23,885 nucleotides of DNA from Thermoleophilia bacterium (GTDB lineage Bacteria; Actinomycetota; Thermoleophilia; Gaiellales; Gaiellaceae): contig JABFWJ010000082.1 in the NCBI GenBank assembly GCA_013362295.1, positions 1 through 23,885 of the forward strand. The letters run 5' to 3'. Made by a program: the position numbers and the translations under genes. The notes under the pieces were generated by a model that saw only the letters and a list, made by a program, of their open reading frames with translations, was not told the DNA's origin and did not search any database. Each line of letters begins with the position of its first letter. The stretch's first letter is position 1. Below, in pieces: positions 1-6,497 of this stretch.

Positions 1-766
1 TCGCCCGGACCGCCGACGACGCGCTCTCGCTGATGGATCTCGCGCGCGAGCGCTCGCGGTGCCTGCTGACGGCGCACGCGCTTCTCTTCCACCCGGGCTC
101 CGCAAGCTGAAGGAGATCCTCGAGACGGGGCGGATGGGAGAGACCTTTTATCTCTACGCGAACCGGCAGGACCTGAGCCGCGCGCGGCGGGAGGGGAGCG
201 CGCTCTGGAACCTCGGCGTCCAGGACCTCGCCTCGGTGCTCTATCTCCTCGACGACACCCCCGTCGACGTCTCGTGCTGGGGGGAAAGCTATGTCCGGCC
301 GGGGGTCGGGGACGTCGCGTTCTGCTTCCTCCGCTTCGCGACCGGCGTCACTGTCCACCTCCACCTCTCCTCGCTCGACCCGCAGACCGTGCGGCGCCTG
401 GTCCTCGTCGGCTCGCGCCAGATGGCGGTCTTCGACGAGCTTGCAGTCGAGCGGGCGCTCACGATCCACGACCGGGCGGTCGTCCCGCCCCGCTCGCCGG
501 GATACGGGCCTTCCCTGCGCGTCGAGGGGGACGGCAGCGTCCTCTCCCCGGCGATCCCCGCCGACGACCCCCTGCAGGCCATGTGCGAGACGTTCCTCGC
601 CGCAGTCCGCAGAGGCCGTCCGCTCGAGTCCGAGGGAAGCCTCGCGGTGCGGGTCGTGGCCGTCCTGGAGGCGCTCCAGCGCTCGCTGGACCGCGCCGGC
701 TCGGCCGAGGTGGTCAGCGCTCCCGCCCGGCGGCTCCCGAATGTCGTCGCCATCCGCGGCAACTAG
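1..766 (+). CDS. Gfo/Idh/MocA-family oxidoreductase, 5'-truncated, with apparent frameshift
   Basis: This is the C-terminal two thirds of an NAD(P)-dependent sugar oxidoreductase resembling the WlbA/MviM group. The nucleotide-binding Rossmann half and EKP motif lie before the window. From position 3 one frame reads ARTADDALSLMDLARERSRC...LLFHP, typical family sequence, then meets TGA at 108-110. The family sequence continues one frame back from about 95 (GLRKLKEIL) to TAG at 764-766. One extra G in the GGG run at 96-98 would join the two into HPGLRKLKEIL. The body shows WNLGVQDLASVLYLL, an SCWGESYVRPGVGDVAF strand and the VGSRQMAVFDEL segment, as in the family. The usual LGPHD motif reads LGVQD, so the conserved His is Gln. 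Downstream translation alone could begin at GTG 59, but that start cuts a conserved region. The frameshift may be a homopolymer sequencing error or a real lesion. Confidence 0.8.
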   Translation, partial: RPDRRRRALADGSRARALAVPADGARASLPPGLRKLKEILETGRMGETFYLYANRQDLSRARREGSALWNLGVQDLASVLYLLDDTPVDVSCWGESYVRPGVGDVAFCFLRFATGVTVHLHLSSLDPQTVRRLVLVGSRQMAVFDELAVERALTIHDRAVVPPRSPGYGPSLRVEGDGSVLSPAIPADDPLQAMCETFLAAVRRGRPLESEGSLAVRVVAVLEALQRSLDRAGSAEVVSAPARRLPNVVAIRGN

Positions 767-796
767 ACCGGTTCCCGATCCATCTGATTCGCGAGC

Positions 797-815
797 CTCC
801 CTTAGGGCGAGGGAG
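797..815 (+). terminator. Weak hairpin after the oxidoreductase
   Basis: CTCCCT at 797-802 can pair with AGGGAG at 810-815 across a 7-nt loop, about 30 nt after the oxidoreductase stop. There is no T-run, so a terminator role is only a suggestion. Confidence 0.25.
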
Positions 816-862
816 ATGCCCAACCGAACAGGTAGGTGGAGATTCCATCAGGCTAGTAGTGC

Positions 863-930
863 TTTACATGAGCCAAACGATGGGATAAGAACAGTCTTGC
901 ATGAGGGGTTAGGGGAAACAGGGGAAACAG
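863..930 (+). promoter_or_regulatory. Probable control region of the LuxR-type gene, with a 9-bp tandem repeat
   Basis: The 179-nt gap between the oxidoreductase and the regulator gene is less GC-rich than its surroundings. TTTACA at 863-868 could be a -35 element with GATAAG (884-889) or the overlapping ATAAGA as -10, spacer 15-16 nt. Just downstream, AGGGGAAAC occurs twice in perfect tandem at 911-919 and 920-928, followed by AGAAGGG, a weak Shine-Dalgarno-like stretch, ahead of GTG 946. The promoter assignment is inference; the tandem repeat is directly visible. Confidence 0.35.
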
Positions 931-945
931 AAGGGCGGCAATGTT

Positions 946-1605
946 GTGGAACGTACTGCGGTAGTACTGGACGAACACCCTCTTTGGCTGGATGCGGTAG
1001 AGGCTGTTCTGGCAAGGCTGCAAGTCAAGGTCGAGGGCAAGACCACGAGCGTTGCACGCACGCTCGAACTGATCGACAGCCACCGGCCTGATGTGCTCTT
1101 GCTCGAGCCGGCCGACAATTCGGGGGACGGACGTCGCCTCGACTTGATGCGTCGCGCACGGGAGATTCATCCGAGCCTGAAGGTGATCGTGCTCTCCAAC
1201 GCGCACGAGGCGAGCGCCGTCGATGCCGCATTCGCGGCCGGCGCGGTGGCGTATGTCTTCAAGTCGGCACACCCCGATGATCTCGCGTCGGCAATCCGAC
1301 AGGCATTCGATGTGTCGGTGTTCTTCGCGCATTCACAGGCGGTGTCGGCGAACGTGACGTCGATCAGGCAGCAGGCGGCGCAGGATCAGCCGGGACTCAC
1401 GAAGCGTGAGCTCGAGATTCTGCAACTCGTCGCCGAGGGCCATTCGAACGGAGAGCTCGCCCGCATGCTCTGGGTGACCGAGCAGACGGTCAAGTTCCAC
1501 CTTTCGAACATCTATCGGAAGCTCGATGTGGCAAATCGCACCGAGGCGAGCCGCTGGGCACAGCTGCACGGCCTGCTCGCGGAACCGATGGCTGCAACGG
1601 CCTAA
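946..1605 (+). CDS. NarL/LuxR-family response regulator with atypical receiver
   Basis: The 219-residue protein has an N-terminal receiver-like domain (about 1-120) and a C-terminal LuxR-type helix-turn-helix (about 148-210: LTKRELEILQLVAEGHSNGELARML, then VTEQTVKFHLSNIYRKLDVANRTEA), the standard NarL/FixJ layout for a DNA-binding transcription regulator. In the receiver, the acidic pair is D9/E10 and the conserved Lys is in YVFKSAHP. The position after beta-strand 3, normally the phosphorylated Asp of LLDxxMP, reads LLLEP with Glu54. Glu can mimic phospho-Asp, so the protein may work without phosphorylation; no histidine kinase gene adjoins it. GTG 946 is the in-frame start that gives the family N-terminus (ERTAVVLDEHPLW). 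The ATG at 941 is in another frame. The target genes are unknown. Confidence 0.9.
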   Translation: MERTAVVLDEHPLWLDAVEAVLARLQVKVEGKTTSVARTLELIDSHRPDVLLLEPADNSGDGRRLDLMRRAREIHPSLKVIVLSNAHEASAVDAAFAAGAVAYVFKSAHPDDLASAIRQAFDVSVFFAHSQAVSANVTSIRQQAAQDQPGLTKRELEILQLVAEGHSNGELARMLWVTEQTVKFHLSNIYRKLDVANRTEASRWAQLHGLLAEPMAATA

Positions 1606-1632
1606 CCGTTCGACGAACGACCAGCATGCCCC

Positions 1633-1662
1633 GAGGGGGCGCCGGGCAACCGGCGCCCCCTC
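1633..1662 (+). terminator. Strong 13-bp hairpin with GCAA tetraloop
   Basis: The arm at 1633-1645 (GAGGGGGCGCCGG) is perfectly complementary to 1650-1662, closing on GCAA, a GNRA-type tetraloop. It starts 28 nt after the LuxR-type stop and ends 22 nt before the next gene, so it most likely ends the regulator transcript. No clear T-run follows, as is common in GC-rich actinobacteria. A smaller palindrome (CGTTCG-A-CGAACG, 1607-1619) lies directly after the stop codon. Confidence 0.7.
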
Positions 1663-1672
1663 GTCGTCTGAG

Positions 1673-1684
1673 TAGGCTCGCTCC
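1673..1684 (+). promoter_or_regulatory. Putative leaderless promoter of the PfkB kinase (-10 TAGGCT)
   Basis: TAGGCT (1673-1678) fits the actinobacterial -10 form TAnnnT and lies 6 nt before the GTG at 1685, so transcription would start at or next to the start codon. No Shine-Dalgarno sequence or convincing -35 is visible; the region just upstream is the regulator's terminator. The same arrangement recurs at five other genes in this window. Confidence 0.5.
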
Positions 1685-2482
1685 GTGCCCTTTCTCACCG
1701 TCGTCGGGTCGATCAACCTGGACCTGGTCGCGCGTGTGGCGCGCCTTCCGCGGCCCGGGGAGACATTGACCGGCGGCGGCTTCGAACGCTTCCCGGGCGG
1801 CAAGGGCGCCAACCAGGCGGTCGCCGCTGCGCGGCTCGGGGCGCAGGTGCGGATGATCGGCGCGATCGGCGACGACACCTTCGGCGAAGAGGCCGTTGTC
1901 GCGCTGCGCGCGGCCGGGGTCGAGCTGGAGCTGGGGCGCGCGGCCACGACCGGCATCGCGCTGATCCTCGTCGCGGCGGGCGGCGAAAACCAGATCGTGG
2001 TCGTGCCCGGTGCGAATGCGCACGTCGCCCCGACCTCGCCCGGTGGAGCGGTCTTGTGCCAGCTCGAAGTGCCGGACGAGGTCGTGTACGCGGCCGCACG
2101 CAACGCGGACTTCTTCGCGCTGAACGCCGCGCCCGCGCGGCCGATCGGCATCGAGCCGGATCTGCTGATCGTGAACCGCCTCGAGCACGAGGTCGTCTCG
2201 CGCGGGAAGCTCGTCGCGGTGACGTACGGCGCGGACGGCGCGGCGCTGTTCGAGGGCGGGGAGGAGGTGGCGCGCGCAGCACCTCCGCCGGTCGACGTGG
2301 TCGACGGCACCGCGGCAGGGGACGCGTTCGCGGCCTGCCTCGTCGTCTCGCTGCTCGAGGGACGGCCGCGCGGCGAAGCATTGCGCCGCGCGTGTGCGGC
2401 CGGCGCGCTCGCGGCGTCGCGACTCGGCGCGCAACCTTCCCTGCCCACCGCGTCGCAGGTTGACGCGATACTCGCCTCGTGA
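1685..2482 (+). CDS. rbsK: PfkB-family carbohydrate kinase, ribokinase-like, compact
   Basis: Ribokinase-type enzymes transfer phosphate from ATP to the 5-hydroxyl of ribose in the cytoplasm. The 265-residue protein shows the sugar-binding start VGSINLD (N11, D13), the GGKGANQA motif (about 38-45), Glu in CQLEVP, and the C-terminal DGTAAGDAF with catalytic Asp213. The usual DTTGAGDAF is altered (GT for TT, AA for GA) but the Asp base and anion-hole glycine remain. It is about 40 residues shorter than typical ribokinases; the loss is mainly the stretch between the NExE-like NRLEHE and the VTYGADGA strand. GTG 1685 gives the natural start. Its end overlaps the nucleoside hydrolase start by 4 nt (GTGA), implying translational coupling, and free ribose from that hydrolase is the obvious substrate. 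Another sugar or nucleoside substrate is possible. Confidence 0.85.
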   Translation: MPFLTVVGSINLDLVARVARLPRPGETLTGGGFERFPGGKGANQAVAAARLGAQVRMIGAIGDDTFGEEAVVALRAAGVELELGRAATTGIALILVAAGGENQIVVVPGANAHVAPTSPGGAVLCQLEVPDEVVYAAARNADFFALNAAPARPIGIEPDLLIVNRLEHEVVSRGKLVAVTYGADGAALFEGGEEVARAAPPPVDVVDGTAAGDAFAACLVVSLLEGRPRGEALRRACAAGALAASRLGAQPSLPTASQVDAILAS

Positions 2483-3411
2483 CGCCGACGCCGATCATCA
2501 TCGATTGCGATCCCGGCCACGACGACGCGATCGCGCTCCTGCTGGCCGTCGCGTCGCCGGAGGTCGAGCTCGTCGGCGTCACGACCGTGGCCGGAAACCA
2601 GACGGTCGACAAGACGACGAACAACGCGCTCCGGGTGCTCGAGCTCGCCGGACGCACCGACATTCCGGTGTACCGCGGTGCCGACAGGCCGTTCCTCCGG
2701 AAGCAGGACGTCGCCCCACACGTGCACGGCGAGAGCGGTCTGGACGGTCCCGATCTGCCGCAGCCGACGACCCGCGAGCAGGACGAGCACGCGGTCGAGT
2801 ACCTGGCACGGGAGATTCGCGCGCGCGACGGCCGCATCACGCTCGTTCCGACCGGACCGCTGACGAACGTCGGGCTGCTCTTCGCGCTGCATCCCGACAT
2901 TCGCCCGGAGCGCATCGTGCTGATGGGCGGTGCGATCGGCGAGGGCAACCGGACGCCCGCCGCCGAATTCAACATCTGGGCCGACCCGGAGGCCGCTCAG
3001 CGCGTGTTCCTCGAGGGGCTCGACACGACGATGGTCGGGCTCGACGTCACACACCGGGCGACGATCAAGGACGAGCACACCGAACGGATGCGCGGCGCCG
3101 GCCGCATCGGCTCGGTGGTGGCGGAGCTGATGGACTTCTACGCGCGCTTCCACAAGAAGCGGTACCCGGACCTCGACGGCTCGCCGATGCACGACCCGGT
3201 CTGCGTCGCGCACCTGATCGACCCGAGCCTGATGACCGTCGCGGACGCGGTGGTCGAGGTGGACTGCAGCGGCGGCCCGAGCTGGGGCCGGACGAACGTC
3301 GACCACCGCAACCGCGAGCACTTCGGCGACCCGAACGCCAAGGTCGGCGTCGACATCGACGGCAACCGCTTCGCCGAGCTGATCGTCGAGCGCATCGCGT
3401 CGCTCAATTGA
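2479..3411 (+). CDS. Nucleoside hydrolase (inosine/uridine-preferring type)
   Basis: This enzyme cleaves the N-glycosidic bond of ribonucleosides to give free base and ribose. The 310-residue length matches the IU-NH family. The Ca2+/ribose-binding DxDxxxDD signature is intact at the N-terminus (D9, D11, D15, D16 in IIDCDPGHDD). The ribose-contacting NIWADPEAA motif is present, and the C-terminal HDP pair (H238, D239 in MHDPVCVAHLIDP) supplies the Asp of the metal site and the His linked to leaving-group protonation in purine/uridine-acting members. Base preference cannot be settled from sequence alone. GTG 2479 overlaps the kinase stop, and the gene's TGA overlaps the TTG of the next gene, so the three genes look like one coupled operon. 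Upstream kinase and downstream BMP importer both fit nucleoside salvage. Confidence 0.92.
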   Translation: MTPTPIIIDCDPGHDDAIALLLAVASPEVELVGVTTVAGNQTVDKTTNNALRVLELAGRTDIPVYRGADRPFLRKQDVAPHVHGESGLDGPDLPQPTTREQDEHAVEYLAREIRARDGRITLVPTGPLTNVGLLFALHPDIRPERIVLMGGAIGEGNRTPAAEFNIWADPEAAQRVFLEGLDTTMVGLDVTHRATIKDEHTERMRGAGRIGSVVAELMDFYARFHKKRYPDLDGSPMHDPVCVAHLIDPSLMTVADAVVEVDCSGGPSWGRTNVDHRNREHFGDPNAKVGVDIDGNRFAELIVERIASLN

Positions 3412-4190
3412 TCGTCTTCGCAGCGATCGCGCCGCACGGAGGCCTCGTCTACGAGCAGCCGGATGCGCCGACGCGCCGGGGCATGGACGAGCTCGCGCGC
3501 CGGTTCGAGGCCGCGCGCCCCGACGCGGTGATCGTCGTCACTCCGCACGGGACGCTCGTAGACGATCGCTTCGCCGTCGTGCGCTCGGGCACGTTGTCGG
3601 AGCACGTCAACCCCTTCGTGGACGCCGAGAAGCTCTACGAGGGCCCGGGCGAGCCCGAGCTCGCGGATGCCTGCGTCCGCGAGCTGCAGGAGGATGGGCT
3701 GCCCGCGGTCGGGATCACGTTCGGCACGACGGTCGCGGGCGACTCGAACATGCCGATCGACTGGGGCGCCGGTATCCCGCTCTGGTTCCTCCGCGCGCCT
3801 GCGGTCGTCGTCACGCCGTGCCGTGCGCTCTCCAACGACGAGCACGTGCGGGCCGGCGCGGCCCTCGTCCGCGCGACGTGCCGACGGCGGGTTGCGTTCG
3901 TCGCGAGCGCCGACCACGGGCACGGGCATGCGGCCGACGGCCCGTACGGCTTCGCCGCCGAATCGAAGGAGTACGACGACCAGGTCGTCGAGCTGATCCG
4001 CGGCAACCGGCTCGGCGACCTCGTCGCGTGGGATCCCGCGTTCGCCTTCGCGGCGAAGGCCGACAGCTTCTGGCAGCTGCTCGTGCTGCACGGCGCGCTC
4101 GCGGGCCGCTTCGAGGTGGAGCTCCTCTCGTACGAGGCGCCGACCTACTTCGGGATGGCCTGCGCCGCGTTCGCCCCGCGGGAGGACTGA
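3408..4190 (+). CDS. LigB-type class III extradiol dioxygenase-like protein
   Basis: The 260-residue protein belongs to the LigB/AMMECR-linked extradiol dioxygenase superfamily, whose enzymes open aromatic rings with a non-haem Fe(II). Likely metal ligands are His10 (IAPHGG), His47 (VTPHG) and a C-terminal Glu (YEAPTYFGMACAAF). ADHGHGH supplies the second-shell His seen in the family. I choose TTG at 3408 because it overlaps the preceding TGA (TTGA) and yields the family start MIVFAAIAPHGG; an open frame continues upstream only as a shadow of the nucleoside hydrolase. The substrate is unknown. Its place in an operon with a kinase and a nucleoside hydrolase is odd for an aromatic-ring enzyme and could mean action on a purine-derived or other heterocyclic compound, which is inference. 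ftsK follows after 26 nt. Confidence 0.85.
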   Translation: MIVFAAIAPHGGLVYEQPDAPTRRGMDELARRFEAARPDAVIVVTPHGTLVDDRFAVVRSGTLSEHVNPFVDAEKLYEGPGEPELADACVRELQEDGLPAVGITFGTTVAGDSNMPIDWGAGIPLWFLRAPAVVVTPCRALSNDEHVRAGAALVRATCRRRVAFVASADHGHGHAADGPYGFAAESKEYDDQVVELIRGNRLGDLVAWDPAFAFAAKADSFWQLLVLHGALAGRFEVELLSYEAPTYFGMACAAFAPRED

Positions 4191-4216
4191 CAACCCGCAG
4201 CGCGAACTGCCAGGCG

Positions 4217-6412
4217 ATGGCGCGCAAGAAGCGGCCCCATAAGACGTCCCCGAAGACGCCGTCGCGCGTCAAGAAGCGCCGCGGGTCGAAGAGGACGAAG
4301 GCGCGCGCCCATCACCATCCGGAGCTCGTCGGGCTCGGCCTGGCCGGCTTCGGCGTCTTCCTCGCCGCGATCCTCTGGTTCGGCTTCAACGGCGGCCCCG
4401 TCGCCAGCCTCGTCGACGGCGTGGTCGGGAGCGCGGCGTACCTCGCGCCGCTCGTCCTCGTCCCGCTCGGCGGGCTGATCGTCGCCAGGAGCGCCCTCGT
4501 CGACGTACGCCCGTTCCGGCTCGGCCTCGCGGTCGCGGTGCTCGGCCTGATGCTGACGCTCGGGAGCGGCGAGGGCGGGTTGGTCGGCGAGGGGCTCGAG
4601 CGCGTCGTCGCCCTCGGCCTCGGCACGACCGGCTCCACGATCCTCGGCGTCCTCCTCACGCTCGCCGGCGTGCTCCTGCTCACGGGCGCGAGCCTCGGCG
4701 CATTCCTCCGCCGCACCGGCCACGTCATGCACCAGGCTCACCAACGTGTGCGTCGGCCCAAACCGAACCTGATTCGCGCAGCGAACCAGCTTCGAGCAGT
4801 TGGGTTTTCGTCTGAGCCGCCTCCGCCGGCACCCCCAGTCGACGTCAAGCACGACTACCCGGACCTGGTCTCGGACTCGGTCTCGGTCCGACCCGAGCCC
4901 GACTCGTTCCACGAGGCGCCGACGCACGAGAGTCAGGAGCAGCTCTTCGAGCTGCCCGCGCCGGTCGCCGACTACGAGCTTCCGAGTCGCGAGCTGCTGA
5001 CCCGCTCGCGGCCCGGCGTCGGCCCGAACGGCGAGGCGACCCAGCGCATCGCGGACGCCCTGGTGACGTGTCTCGCGCACTTCGGCGTCGAGGCGACGGT
5101 GATCGGACAGATCTCGGGGCCGCGCGTCACCCGCTACGAGCTGCAGCGTGCGCCCGGGACGAAGGTCGGGAAGGTCGCGAACCTGAAGGACGACCTCAGC
5201 TACGCGCTCGCGACGACCGAGATCCGCATCCTCGCGCCGATCCCCGGCAAGCAGGCGGTCGGCGTCGAGGTCCCGAACCTCAGTCCGAGCATCGTCACAC
5301 TGGGCGACATCTACGGCGACCTGCCGGCGACCGCGAGCCCGCTCAGCGTCTGGCTGGGCAAGGACATCTCGGGCGCCGCCGTGTGGGCCGACCTGGCGCG
5401 GATGCCGCACATCCTGATCGCCGGCACGACCGGCGCGGGGAAGTCGGGCTGCATCAACACGATCCTCACGTCGATCCTGCTCCGCGCCACGCCGGACGAG
5501 GCGCGGCTGATCCTGATCGACCCGAAGCGGATCGAGCTCAACTACTACGAGCAGATCCCGCATCTGCTGACCCCCGTGGTCTCCAGCCCGAAGGAGGCCG
5601 CGGCGGTGTTGCTCAACGTGGTCACCGAGATGGAGCGGCGCTACGAGCGCCTGAGCCAGGTGCGCGCGCGCAACCTGCCGGAGGCGAACCGCGCGTTCAG
5701 GAAGCGCGGGGAGGACGAGCTGCCGTACCTGCTCGTCGTGATCGACGAGCTCGCCGACCTGATGATGGTCAGCCCCCAGGAGGTCGAGGACTCGATCATC
5801 CGGCTCGCGCAGAAATCGCGGGCGGTCGGCATCCACCTCGTCCTCGCCACGCAGCGCCCGTCGGTGGACGTGATCACGGGGATGATCAAGGCGAACGTCC
5901 CGTCGCGAATCGCGTTCGCCGTCTCCTCGCAGACCGACTCGCGCGTGATCCTCGACTCGAACGGCGCGGAGAGCCTGCTCGGGCAGGGCGACATGCTCTT
6001 CAAGCCGCTCGGCACCTCGCGGCTGCAGCGCGTGCAGGGCGCGTACGTGACGGAGGAGGAGATCGCGATGATCGTCGAGCAGACGAAGGCGCAGCGGGAG
6101 CAGCAGGTCGACGAGAGCTTCCTCGAGGCGCCGGTCGTGTTCGCCGAGGACGCAGAGAGTGACGACGGAGAGTTCGACCCGGACGAGGATCCGCTGCTCG
6201 ACAAGGCGATCGAGGTCGTCGTGACGGCCCAGACGGCGAGCGTCTCGCTGCTCCAGCGGAGGCTCCGTGTCGGCTACACCCGCGCCGGCCGCTTGATCGA
6301 CATGCTGGAGCGCCGCGGGATCATCTCGCCCTACGAGGGCTCGAAGCCGAGGCGTGTGCTCGTCTCCGAGCACGACCTCGAGCGCGTCGTCCACGCGCCG
6401 GCGCTCGACTAG
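4217..6412 (+). CDS. ftsK: DNA translocase FtsK/SpoIIIE
   Basis: This septal, membrane-anchored motor pumps chromosomal DNA during division. Of 731 residues, 1-33 are very basic, about 36-165 hold four hydrophobic segments, and about 170-270 form a Pro/Asp/Glu-rich linker. The alpha/beta motor has Walker A GTTGAGKSG (403-411) and Walker B LLVVIDELADLMM (D510). A C-terminal gamma winged helix (about 665-728, KAIEVVVTAQTASVSLLQRRL) would read chromosome-orientation sequences. The linker is much shorter than in E. coli FtsK and similar in scale to SpoIIIE. ATG 4217 starts a typical lysine-rich N-terminus; the in-frame sequence before it is a shadow of the dioxygenase gene. A palindromic repeat at 4764-4794 is translated in frame within the linker (about 183-193). 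Confidence 0.96.
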   Translation: MARKKRPHKTSPKTPSRVKKRRGSKRTKARAHHHPELVGLGLAGFGVFLAAILWFGFNGGPVASLVDGVVGSAAYLAPLVLVPLGGLIVARSALVDVRPFRLGLAVAVLGLMLTLGSGEGGLVGEGLERVVALGLGTTGSTILGVLLTLAGVLLLTGASLGAFLRRTGHVMHQAHQRVRRPKPNLIRAANQLRAVGFSSEPPPPAPPVDVKHDYPDLVSDSVSVRPEPDSFHEAPTHESQEQLFELPAPVADYELPSRELLTRSRPGVGPNGEATQRIADALVTCLAHFGVEATVIGQISGPRVTRYELQRAPGTKVGKVANLKDDLSYALATTEIRILAPIPGKQAVGVEVPNLSPSIVTLGDIYGDLPATASPLSVWLGKDISGAAVWADLARMPHILIAGTTGAGKSGCINTILTSILLRATPDEARLILIDPKRIELNYYEQIPHLLTPVVSSPKEAAAVLLNVVTEMERRYERLSQVRARNLPEANRAFRKRGEDELPYLLVVIDELADLMMVSPQEVEDSIIRLAQKSRAVGIHLVLATQRPSVDVITGMIKANVPSRIAFAVSSQTDSRVILDSNGAESLLGQGDMLFKPLGTSRLQRVQGAYVTEEEIAMIVEQTKAQREQQVDESFLEAPVVFAEDAESDDGEFDPDEDPLLDKAIEVVVTAQTASVSLLQRRLRVGYTRAGRLIDMLERRGIISPYEGSKPRRVLVSEHDLERVVHAPALD
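4764..4794 (+). repeat. Palindromic repeat, copy 1, in frame inside ftsK
   Basis: CGAACCTGATTCGC (4764-4777), a GCA loop, and GCGAACCAGCTTCG (4781-4794) form an inverted repeat matching at 12 of 14 pairs. The unit closely matches a second copy at 18695-18727. An outer CCCAA/TTGGG pair (4757-4761, 4800-4804) could extend the stem. It encodes PNLIRAANQLR in the FtsK linker. Confidence 0.6.
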
Positions 6413-6421
6413 CTCAATCAT

Positions 6422-6448
6422 CTAGCCCCCGTCTGTAAGACGGGCTAG
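6422..6448 (+). terminator. Hairpin after ftsK
   Basis: CTAGCCCCCGTCT (6422-6434) pairs with AGACGGGCTAG (6438-6448) across a GTA loop, with two bulged C residues. It begins 9 nt after the ftsK stop and probably ends that transcript. TAGGCT (6446-6451), overlapping its right arm, could be a -10 for the next operon, but I see no good -35. Confidence 0.5.
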
Positions 6449-6481
6449 GCTACGCGCGCACGTCCCCCCGGTCAGACACAT

Positions 6482-6487
6482 AGGAGG
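6482..6487 (+). promoter_or_regulatory. Strong Shine-Dalgarno sequence fixing the BMP protein start
   Basis: AGGAGG lies 10 nt before GTG 6498. It is one of the few strong ribosome-binding sites in the window and sets the start of the transporter operon. Confidence 0.75.
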
Positions 6488-6497
6488 GTTCATCCAA

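Noticed and set aside
775..800. Possible third copy of the palindromic repeat (CTGATTCGCG near 784)
   Set aside because: Only about ten bases match one arm and there is no complementary second arm, so I treat it as chance or at best a very decayed copy.
1333..3321. Very long open frame on the minus strand opposite the regulator, kinase and nucleoside hydrolase
   Set aside because: The translation is low-complexity, Arg/Val/Asp-rich and matches no family; it is the antisense shadow expected from GC-rich codons of well-recognised plus-strand genes.
4145..6421. Long minus-strand open frame opposite ftsK
   Set aside because: Antisense shadow of ftsK, with no recognisable domain and Arg/Asp/Leu-rich composition.
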